A stretch of 64,000 bases of DNA, taken from Alloprevotella sp. oral taxon 473 str. F0040 (GTDB taxonomy: Bacteria; Bacteroidota; Bacteroidia; Bacteroidales; Bacteroidaceae). Location: positions 429,930 through 493,929 of the forward strand of contig NZ_KB290717.1 in assembly GCF_000318095.2 (NCBI RefSeq), given 5' to 3'. Under the pieces are notes generated by a model, which was not told the DNA's origin, did not search any database, and worked only from the letters and a program-made list of their open reading frames with translations. Within the stretch, counting starts at the first letter, position 1, and each line of letters starts with the position of its first letter. A program made the position numbers and the translations under genes. Below, piece by piece: positions 57,515 to 64,000 of the stretch.

Positions 57515-60500
57515 TTATGTTTTTAATTTACCAATGTCTCCTCTCGGAACTTCAGCAATCAATTTAGCAAACAGGGGCACTGATTCTAAAATTTCAGGAT
57601 TACCCACGAGCAAAGTACGTTCTCTCGCTCTGGTAAGTGCCACATTAAGTTTCCTATCTATTAGCAGCCCTTGCTGGTCTATAAACTGGGAATCACAAAG
57701 GAAGCTCAATTGTGAAGGTCGACTCACTGTGAATCCATAGATAATGACATTCTTCTCTGAACCTTGAAATCGTTCCACTGTATCTATCGTCACGTTGGCC
57801 AAAACAGGATAAGCAGAAGTTTGCAAAAGACTTCTCACCATAGTAATCTGATGTCGATACGGAACTATAATTCCCAGTTCCTTATCCAAGTCAAATGGAA
57901 CTCCTCGATGCTGTATCTCTTTATAGATGTGTTCCGCCAGATGAACGATTAATTGAGCCTCATCCAAATTCAGTTTAGCCGAAGGAATTCCAGCTTGTTG
58001 AGTTTTAGTATCACTATTCTTAGGACAACTCTTCCTTGAGGTAACACTCAGCAAATCACTATCAGAAGAGGGTGTGCAAGTATAAAATAAGACTCTAGGC
58101 TGAGGAATAGCAAGCACCTGATGCTGCAAACCACAAGCTTGCAACTGTCCATTATAAAATTGCTTGTTCGCAAACTCAGCTACCTCTGGATGCATGCGGC
58201 CTTGCTTCGTAAACTCATGGATGCAACACTTGGGCACACTATGATAAAGACGTTCAAACAAAGATTTACGACAATCATCCAAACCTATAGTCTTCAATTC
58301 TTCTTCAGACACTCGGCTGTCCTGCGGTGTCTGCTGTACCACGGCAGGCAATTGTTTGTGATCACCAATCAACACGAAACGGCGGATGGCTAATTCCTCA
58401 TTCTCGCCTGCCATCAATAGAGGAAGCAAATGAGGTTCTAACAACTGTGAAGCCTCATCGACAATGGCTAGAGAAAAACGTTTACGCATGAACAAAGCAG
58501 TCATCCCCGAGAGCGAAGCTACAGTTCCTACGAGAATTCGTGTGCTTCGAATCAATTCCCCAACCTTATTGACATCGGACAATTGAGAAACCTTGTGCTC
58601 TAACAAATACTGATGATACAGGGGATCACAATTGTGCTTATTGCCCACTCGGAGAAAATCAATTTCATCTTTTGCGAGCTTACTACAGATTTCATCGACT
58701 GCACGATTGGTATACGCCGCTAACAAGACATTGCAATCAACATCACTAGCCAGTTCTTCACGCAAAATTGACATCAACCCGAAAGAGGTTTTCCCTGTAC
58801 CAGGAGGCCCTACTAACAGAAAAAAGTCTCTCGCCTGCTTAGCCTTAAGCACCATCATATTTCTCTCATCATCTTGATGGTCAAGCACTAGAACTTGAGT
58901 CTCATCCACCAATGAAAGAGAAGGATTTAACAACACCTCTCTTCGATGTTCTGATCCAGAGAGAAAAGAAAACAGACCTCGAAACAAAGAAGTAGAGGCT
59001 GAATCCATAAAATCCTTTTCAATTGCCCACAAACGTCCAGGTCTAGTGTCAAACACCACTGAATTGGTTTGTGGGGCACGCAATTGTAACATGATTTTCT
59101 CCGAAGATATAGCAATAATTGTTGCTCGAAAGACAAGGCCTTTTCGCATATCTGGCGCGAAATGCTGATCGTAGGAATACAACACAACAATGTCACCTTC
59201 TCTAAAATTTGGAGCTATGATCAACTGATTCTCGGTTTGTGGAAGTTTCAAACACAACGATTCTACTGCACCATCTTCATTACACACACAACCTCCTGGT
59301 TCTGCAAAAGACAAATTCGCTATGATGTCACCCACTTCTTGCTTCTCTTCAAAAGTAGCATTCCAAGCAGAAGCAAATCCACTACACTCGCGTTGCTGAT
59401 TGCCCACCATCCCCAAACGACGCTCAAGCGAGAGGAAACGATGAAATCTATTGAAATAACTGCGTGCCAACTCGTTGGACCGACGATACACTCCGATAAA
59501 AGACTCTAGTGCAGGGCGTTTATAGCTCGACCAAAGCTTGCTAGCCCCTCCATCTGTAAAACTATCTATATCAAAGTGATCGAGATAATCAGCAATACCT
59601 TCGGTAGAAAACAGAAGTTCTCGTGCCACAATTTCATTACGTATTTGTAGGGCTTCACGAAGATAGTCCATGATTGTTTCGATACGCATCAATCCATATT
59701 CAGGAGAATACTTAGAATAAAGCAGGTAGGCGCGCATATCATTGAAGCGCACCTTGTGGTTAAAATGAAGAATTGCTCGATAAAGTTGCAACTGAATGTT
59801 ATGAGAAAGTTGTGCACGGCGTGTCCATTCATCCATTTTCCCACTCTTCTGCTCTATAACAGTCGTAAAATCGCGACTCAACAAGTCCATACGCCCTTGT
59901 AATCCCAACAATTCACAGAAGAAGGTCGGCTCAAGTAGAACATCAGAAAGCGCATTCAGATGCAGATCATTGCGCAACTGATGCTGCACCATACTCCTAA
60001 GATGCAATTGTTGACTTTGAGCATTGATGTGAAAATCACGACGTCCTTCATTTGATGCAAGCTCCGTACAAGTGTAACACTGCACAGCATTTTGCGCAAA
60101 GAAACGGCGGGCTGTGTCAGGGTAAGAAGATTCATAACCATGCAATTCCTCGTCAAGCATTTGACCAGCCAAATGTCCCAAGAGAATCGCACTAGTAACT
60201 GGCACTGGTTGCAATCTATTGACTACATCATATTGTGAACAAACCCCTGTAGCCTGAAAACAATTAGCTACCGTTGTCACTGGTATGAGATAATCGGGTT
60301 CCAGTACGATGAGTGTGGGTTCAAGAGCTTCATCCACCCATCGCGTATCCACTAAATTCAGATTGGAGTTCTTCTTGAGGAGTGGAAGTAAAGCTGTAAA
60401 ATCATTTTTATCATCTGTCCTACTTCTAAGTCGTACTTTCTGCTCTAGACCTTCGTTAACGCAAAATACGAGCAGATAGTCCTCGTGTTTCTCTAATACT

Positions 60501-60934
60501 ACAACACGAAAATCACCTACGAAACGTCCTTTTCTCCGTCTCACCTCTGGTAACAACTGAGGAAGTCTGTCTTTTAATTGAACTGGAATCTGAACCTTCG
60601 TGCGCCAAGAAACCATACGTGCCAAACGCAGCATATCATAAGGAAAATCTGCTTGTAACACATTCTCATTCGCTCCAGATAACCCCTCCATTCGGACACG
60701 ATAATCATTGAGACCAACGTAAATCTGCTCGTCTGATGCTTTGCTTTCCTGAAATAAATAGTGAAGCTTAGAGAAAGTCCCAGAAAGATACACACCTGCA
60801 TCACTAGTTTCTTCCCTAAGAAATTCTTGAAACAACAGGTAACCACTCTTACAACGCTCATGAATAGGAAGATTAACGCGAAGCAGCTGGTTCAATATTT
60901 CTTGATAATAATAAGAAGCAAGAACTGTAGACAT
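57515..60934 (-). CDS. Dna2-like nuclease-helicase (PD-(D/E)XK plus SF1B helicase)
   Basis: An 1139-residue protein, probably for DNA end or flap processing. The middle contains a Cas4/Dna2-type PD-(D/E)XK nuclease: 'GLQGRMDLL' (D350), 'VIEQKSGK' (E361, K363) and 'IQLQLYRA' (Q381, Y385). The SF1B helicase follows: Walker A 'GPPGTGKTS' at 709-717, 'AYTNRAVDEI' (Ia), 'IVDEASQLLEP' (II, D826-E827), 'IGDHKQLPAVV' (III), 'QGRMHPEVAEFAN' (IV) and 'ERFQGSEKNVIIYG' / 'NVALTRAR' (V/VI). The first ~280 residues show no family I recognise. An iron-sulphur cysteine set is not evident. Bacteroidales homologues have the same size. It is transcribed after the recF terminator. Confidence 0.85.
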   Translation of the reverse strand: MSTVLASYYYQEILNQLLRVNLPIHERCKSGYLLFQEFLREETSDAGVYLSGTFSKLHYLFQESKASDEQIYVGLNDYRVRMEGLSGANENVLQADFPYDMLRLARMVSWRTKVQIPVQLKDRLPQLLPEVRRRKGRFVGDFRVVVLEKHEDYLLVFCVNEGLEQKVRLRSRTDDKNDFTALLPLLKKNSNLNLVDTRWVDEALEPTLIVLEPDYLIPVTTVANCFQATGVCSQYDVVNRLQPVPVTSAILLGHLAGQMLDEELHGYESSYPDTARRFFAQNAVQCYTCTELASNEGRRDFHINAQSQQLHLRSMVQHQLRNDLHLNALSDVLLEPTFFCELLGLQGRMDLLSRDFTTVIEQKSGKMDEWTRRAQLSHNIQLQLYRAILHFNHKVRFNDMRAYLLYSKYSPEYGLMRIETIMDYLREALQIRNEIVARELLFSTEGIADYLDHFDIDSFTDGGASKLWSSYKRPALESFIGVYRRSNELARSYFNRFHRFLSLERRLGMVGNQQRECSGFASAWNATFEEKQEVGDIIANLSFAEPGGCVCNEDGAVESLCLKLPQTENQLIIAPNFREGDIVVLYSYDQHFAPDMRKGLVFRATIIAISSEKIMLQLRAPQTNSVVFDTRPGRLWAIEKDFMDSASTSLFRGLFSFLSGSEHRREVLLNPSLSLVDETQVLVLDHQDDERNMMVLKAKQARDFFLLVGPPGTGKTSFGLMSILREELASDVDCNVLLAAYTNRAVDEICSKLAKDEIDFLRVGNKHNCDPLYHQYLLEHKVSQLSDVNKVGELIRSTRILVGTVASLSGMTALFMRKRFSLAIVDEASQLLEPHLLPLLMAGENEELAIRRFVLIGDHKQLPAVVQQTPQDSRVSEEELKTIGLDDCRKSLFERLYHSVPKCCIHEFTKQGRMHPEVAEFANKQFYNGQLQACGLQHQVLAIPQPRVLFYTCTPSSDSDLLSVTSRKSCPKNSDTKTQQAGIPSAKLNLDEAQLIVHLAEHIYKEIQHRGVPFDLDKELGIIVPYRHQITMVRSLLQTSAYPVLANVTIDTVERFQGSEKNVIIYGFTVSRPSQLSFLCDSQFIDQQGLLIDRKLNVALTRARERTLLVGNPEILESVPLFAKLIAEVPRGDIGKLKT

Positions 60935-60990
60935 AGGCTATGGATAGATCTTCTCAATAGAAAGAGAAAAAGGAGAAAATACGTTTGGGC

Positions 60991-61030
60991 TATAAAAAAC
61001 ACAGAAATACGCAGAACGTAGATCTGTGTT
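60991..61030 (-). terminator. Terminator after recF-DUF721
   Basis: On the minus strand AACACAGA (61030-61023) and TACG (61020-61017) pair with CGTA (61011-61008) and TCTGTGTT (61005-60998), then TTTTTATAG. Confidence 0.75.
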
Positions 61031-61102
61031 GCATGACATCAGTGAATTCCTTAGGAGAAAGCAAATAAGGGAAATATGATAGCGTAAAAGAGTCACAGAA
61101 TT

Positions 61103-61393
61103 CTAGACCAACTTAATATCATAAATAATAATACTTCCCACAATGGCATTAAGCTTTTGCACCAATTGTCCACGCATCATAGCAAGCTGAGTGCGCAATG
61201 CAGGAACCTCAACACGTACCCACAAACTTTGTTCGCGCACCGCTAAGGCTTGTGTAGACTGTGCTATAACTTCGTCTACAACATTAGGCCAAGCTTGTAC
61301 CAACTTATACTGTAAATAAGGAGTTTCTAAGCCGCTTGAGTGCAAAAATTCCGCTACTACACCATCCACTCGCCTCGTTTCTCGTCTGTCCAT
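61103..61393 (-). CDS. DUF721 / DciA-like protein
   Basis: A 96-residue protein of the DUF721 (DciA-like) family. 'YKLVQAWPNVVDEVIAQSTQALAVREQSLWVRVEVPALRTQLAMMRGQLVQKLN' carries the family's Trp-containing helix and the V-x-V-x-x-P-A-x-x-x-x-L core. DciA is the ancestral loader that interacts with the replicative helicase DnaB; the Bacteroidetes members are short and not well studied. It starts 3 bp after recF, a conserved arrangement that supports a role in replication. Confidence 0.88.
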   Translation of the reverse strand: MDRRETRRVDGVVAEFLHSSGLETPYLQYKLVQAWPNVVDEVIAQSTQALAVREQSLWVRVEVPALRTQLAMMRGQLVQKLNAIVGSIIIYDIKLV

Positions 61394-61396
61394 AAG

Positions 61397-62575
61397 TTAG
61401 TTTGCTTGAGAGGTTGAAACATAAGATTCAGAATCGTCCAAAGTCGCCAAAGAAGAATTTGCGCTATGGTTTTCTAGTAAAGCCACTTCCCCCCTCTTCA
61501 CCTCAAAAAGTCTGTAGTCACGGTGGGTAGCAGCTAAAATACTATCTAGATGCTCTCGATTGGTGTCAGTAATGAAGATTTGCTCAAAATCATCCCCACT
61601 CACATAATCCACAATACATGCTACACGACCTGCATCTAGTTTGTCAAAAATATCATCGAGCAGTAGGATGGGAGTGCGATGTTCACCCACAGACTTGAGA
61701 TAAAGGAACTGCGCCAGCTTCATAGCAATGAAGAATGTCTTGGTCTGACCTTGTGAAGCCTCTCTTCGCACGTTGTGCCCATTCATCAGTAGCTCAAGAT
61801 TATCTTTATGTGGACCATGGAGTGTATGACCTACGATACGCTCCTTCACACGATCTCTCACCAACATTGGAAGTAGTTCACCGCGGGTTGCATGAGTATC
61901 ATAGATAATAGAGACTTCTTCAACTGCGGCATTACAGAAGCGAGCGTACATCTTCTGGAAAATAGGAATAAAATCAGCAACAAACTGCTGACGTTCTTTA
62001 TAAATCACATCAGCATCTATAGACATCATTTCCTCCAACACTTCAAATAGTTGTGCATCGGGCTCGTCTTCTTGCTTCAACATTGCATTTCTCTGTTGGA
62101 GGGATTTGTTATAGCGAATCAAGGCTTCTAGATAACAAGGAGACACTTGTGAAAGCACAGTATCCATGAAACGACGACGTTCCTCGCTTCCTCCTGACAC
62201 CAACTGCTCATCGGCAGGAGAAAGCATGACCAAGGGTATTACACCAACATGCTCACTCAGTCTTTTGTATTCTTTGTCATTACGGCGCATACGTTTGCGC
62301 TGACCTCGCTTGATACCACAAGAGATTTCTTCCTCTTCATTTAAAGCTGTACGATACTTTCCTTGGAGCATCATAAATTCAGCTTCATGACGAATACAAG
62401 CTCCGTCTGTAAGTGCAGTAGCACTCTTGCCAAAAGACAAAAAATAAATAGCATCAAGCACGTTAGTCTTACCTTGTCCATTAGCTCCTATCAGACAGTT
62501 CACATTAGGAGAAAGTGTAAGCTGAGCTTGCTCAATGTTCTTATAATTGAGGAGAGAAAGATGCTCTAATATCAT
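61397..62575 (-). CDS. recF: DNA replication and repair protein RecF
   Basis: A 392-residue SMC-like ATPase that helps load RecA at gaps via RecO and RecR. Walker A 'GANGQGKTN' is at 30-38. The coiled insertion is ~100-260 and includes 'SPADEQLVSGGSEERRRFMD'. The signature region is 'REASQGQTKTFFIAMKLAQ', and Walker B 'ILLLDDIFDKLD' precedes 'QIFITDTN'. A ~25-residue Ser-rich C-terminal tail is extra. It has its own -7 element (62616-62623), diverges from the TPR gene and is followed by the DciA-like gene. Confidence 0.96.
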   Translation of the reverse strand: MILEHLSLLNYKNIEQAQLTLSPNVNCLIGANGQGKTNVLDAIYFLSFGKSATALTDGACIRHEAEFMMLQGKYRTALNEEEEISCGIKRGQRKRMRRNDKEYKRLSEHVGVIPLVMLSPADEQLVSGGSEERRRFMDTVLSQVSPCYLEALIRYNKSLQQRNAMLKQEDEPDAQLFEVLEEMMSIDADVIYKERQQFVADFIPIFQKMYARFCNAAVEEVSIIYDTHATRGELLPMLVRDRVKERIVGHTLHGPHKDNLELLMNGHNVRREASQGQTKTFFIAMKLAQFLYLKSVGEHRTPILLLDDIFDKLDAGRVACIVDYVSGDDFEQIFITDTNREHLDSILAATHRDYRLFEVKRGEVALLENHSANSSLATLDDSESYVSTSQAN

Positions 62576-62615
62576 ATTTTGAAGGAAAATGCTGAGATTG
62601 CAAAGAATATGAGTA

Positions 62616-62623
62616 CAAAGATA
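62616..62623 (-). promoter_or_regulatory. -7 element of the recF promoter
   Basis: TATCTTTG on the minus strand (62623-62616), a perfect TAnnTTTG, 41 bp upstream of the recF start. No convincing -33 element is visible. Confidence 0.5.
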
Positions 62624-62673
62624 CGAAGAATTCTCACTATTTTTTGAGACTAGAACTAAAAAAACTATGTTTT

Positions 62674-62705
62674 ATTTCGTCACTCGCTTACTATTTAGTA
62701 TTTTT
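62674..62705 (+). promoter_or_regulatory. Promoter of the TPR-protein gene
   Basis: TTTCG (62674-62678), a 19-bp spacer and TATTTTTG (62698-62705), a perfect -7. A start near 62712 excludes the upstream in-frame codon at 62644 and supports ATG 62779. Confidence 0.6.
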
Positions 62706-62778
62706 GCAGGCAAAACGCATACGCTCCACTATTAGAGCTGAGTGCCTATTCTTTAGCAAAATAAACTTATACATACTC

Positions 62779-63474
62779 ATGAGTCAATCTAACAAATCAC
62801 TCGATGTAAACGAAACTCTCGTTAGCACTGAGGCTTTTCTTATCAAGAACAAACAAAAACTCATCATGGCTTTGGTAGCCGTTGCCGTTGTGTTTGGTGC
62901 TTTTTTTGGTGGTCGCTACTATCTTAATAGCCAGAATGAAGAAGGACAAGCAGCTATAGCCCTTGGCCAAACGTATGTGCAACAAGGTGATTGGAAGAAA
63001 GCTGTAGAAGGTGACGGCGCTCAGTTTAAAGGATACAAGAAGCTGGCTGACACTTACTCATGGACAGACGCAGGCAACGTGGCCCACATGTATGCAGGAA
63101 TTGCCTATTTCAACTTAGGTGAATACAAAAAAGCCATTGAAGAATTAGAAAGTTTCTCTGCTAAAGGAGATGCTACTGCTTCTGCAAACGCACTTGCAGC
63201 TTTAGGCAATGCCTACATCGCTGACAAACAACTTGACAATGGTGTGAAGAACTTGAAAAAAGCTGCTGATAAAGCCGATAACGAGGCCCTCTCGCCTGAA
63301 TATCTCATTCAAGCTGGCCTTGTCCTTGAAAGCCAAGGCAAGAAGTCGGAAGCTAATGCTTTGTATGTACGCATCAAGAACGACTATCCACGTAGCCGCT
63401 ACTCTCAGAATTCTCTTCAGAATGGTGTTGCTACCAGCCCTGAGATTGACAAATATATAGAACGCACGAAATAA
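62779..63474 (+). CDS. Membrane-anchored tetratricopeptide-repeat protein
   Basis: A 231-residue protein. From ATG 62779 a ~30-residue cytoplasmic N-terminus precedes one TM helix ('LIMALVAVAVVFGAFFGGRYY', ~34-54), and the rest would be periplasmic. At least three TPR units are visible: 'AHMYAGIAYFNLGEYKKAIEELESF', 'ANALAALGNAYIADKQLDNGVKNLKKA' and 'YLIQAGLVLESQGKKSEANALYVRI'. The layout (short N-terminus, single TM, TPRs) resembles YfgM, which contacts the Sec translocon and periplasmic chaperones. It lies before ribH, as in other Bacteroidales. A specific role is not established. Confidence 0.85.
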   Translation: MSQSNKSLDVNETLVSTEAFLIKNKQKLIMALVAVAVVFGAFFGGRYYLNSQNEEGQAAIALGQTYVQQGDWKKAVEGDGAQFKGYKKLADTYSWTDAGNVAHMYAGIAYFNLGEYKKAIEELESFSAKGDATASANALAALGNAYIADKQLDNGVKNLKKAADKADNEALSPEYLIQAGLVLESQGKKSEANALYVRIKNDYPRSRYSQNSLQNGVATSPEIDKYIERTK

Positions 63475-63527
63475 GCAGCAAAATCTTTCACACTGAAAAC
63501 ACAACAGCTGCGCAATAGCATGTAGAA

Positions 63528-63588
63528 GTAATGAGGAATTAGGAATAAAGAAAGGGTTGCACCCTCTCCCCTCCTAACTCCTCATTAC
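63528..63588. repeat. Imperfect 61-bp palindrome between the TPR gene and ribH
   Basis: GTAATGAGGA (63528-63537) pairs with TCCTCATTAC (63579-63588), TTAGGA (63539-63544) with TCCTAA (63572-63577), and AGGGT (63553-63557) with ACCCT (63561-63565). It resembles repetitive extragenic palindromes common in Bacteroidetes; it could also stop transcription before ribH. I saw no second copy in the window. Confidence 0.5.
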
Positions 63589-63636
63589 GCATTACCAAGA
63601 ATATTCTCTAAACAGAGATTCCTTTCATATTTGATT

Positions 63637-64000
63637 ATGTCCTCTTTCAATTTTCTTCAACACAATGCGGCTAACATCCCTGATGCTTCGATGATGCGTT
63701 TTGGCATTGTTGTCACAGAATGGAATGCTCATATCACCGAAGCCATGCTCAAGAGTGTCATTGCCACACTCACCGAACATGGTGCATCTGAAACAAGCAT
63801 CTCTGTACGCTATGTGCCTGGAGCTTTCGAATTGGTCTATGGCTGCGCTCAGCTCGCTGAACATGGATATGTAGATGCGATTATTGCACTAGGCTGTGTT
63901 ATAAAAGGAGACACCCCACACTTTGATTACATCTGTCAAGGTACTACTGCTGGTCTAGTGCAACTGAATGCTGCTGGAAAAATCCCAATGATTAATGGTG
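63637..64000 (+). CDS. ribH: 6,7-dimethyl-8-ribityllumazine synthase, 5' part (runs off the window)
   Basis: The frame from ATG 63637 is open to the last base (121 codons seen; the family is ~155). The enzyme condenses 5-amino-6-ribitylaminouracil with dihydroxybutanone phosphate to form the riboflavin precursor. Visible landmarks are 'RFGIVVTEWNAHITEAML' (substrate-binding Trp), 'VRYVPGAFELVYGC' and 'ALGCVIKGDTPHFDYICQGTT', with the conserved G-D-T-x-H-F-D substrate loop. It follows the TPR gene after a 162-bp gap containing a palindromic repeat. Confidence 0.96.
   Translation, partial: MSSFNFLQHNAANIPDASMMRFGIVVTEWNAHITEAMLKSVIATLTEHGASETSISVRYVPGAFELVYGCAQLAEHGYVDAIIALGCVIKGDTPHFDYICQGTTAGLVQLNAAGKIPMING

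Noticed and set aside
61008-61030. Operator for the nuclease-helicase gene
   Set aside because: The nested stems followed by a T run on the minus strand are better explained as the terminator of recF-DUF721.

Overview
The window is chromosomal DNA of a Bacteroidales bacterium, most likely Prevotellaceae. The evidence is SusC/SusD-type outer-membrane uptake genes, a GH97 SusB homologue, a hybrid two-component regulator, a DPP5-like S9 peptidase, and promoters of the Bacteroidetes type (TAnnTTTG at -7, few Shine-Dalgarno sites). The genus assignment is inference. I saw no rRNA, tRNA, insertion sequence, prophage or CRISPR array.

Layout. 1-15269 holds housekeeping genes: a LysM protein end, cytidine deaminase, a small lipoprotein with UvrD, then lon-tgt-lptG-like-DEAD helicase-rsmG, a metallo-beta-lactamase-fold hydrolase with a PD40 protein, and uridine phosphorylase. 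15270-16132 is a gene-poor stretch with three terminators, a candidate small RNA and a 21-bp phased repeat array. 16133-27795 (minus strand) is a starch utilisation locus in the order susB-susC-susD-susE-susE/F-like-amylase. susR and susA are not beside it. 28612-37511 is guaB, two parvulin-type PPIases, an OstA/LptA-like protein and mutL, a run typical of Bacteroidales.

38445-47279 is a compact fructan/sucrose locus: a hybrid two-component sensor with a sugar-binding periplasmic domain, a TonB-receptor-like barrel without a recognisable plug, a secreted GH32 and a fructokinase. It has no SusD. 47280-50976 (minus) pairs an S9 dipeptidyl-peptidase-like enzyme with an MFS carrier. 51131-57130 (minus) is a probable operon: a secreted protein, an HPr-kinase-like ATPase, a signal-peptidase-like protease, a PqqD-like protein, then pyrG and yidC. 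57515-62575 (minus) carries a Dna2-like nuclease-helicase, a DciA-like DUF721 protein and recF. The window ends with a TPR membrane protein and the start of ribH.

How the parts work together. The starch locus binds starch at the surface (SusD and two SusE/F-like lipoproteins), cuts it (secreted GH13), imports it (SusC) and finishes it in the periplasm (SusB). The second locus senses fructose or a fructan in the periplasm, hydrolyses fructan with GH32 and phosphorylates fructose in the cytoplasm.

The least explained material is non-coding. A heptamer close to TCGGAGA recurs at 21-22 bp steps in four separate intergenic regions. An 11-mer, TCCCTCACAGA, occurs five times ahead of the GH32 gene. 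A three-hairpin candidate small RNA lies between two terminators. Among proteins, the PqqD / S26-type protease / HPr-kinase-like cassette is the best candidate for an uncharacterised modification system.
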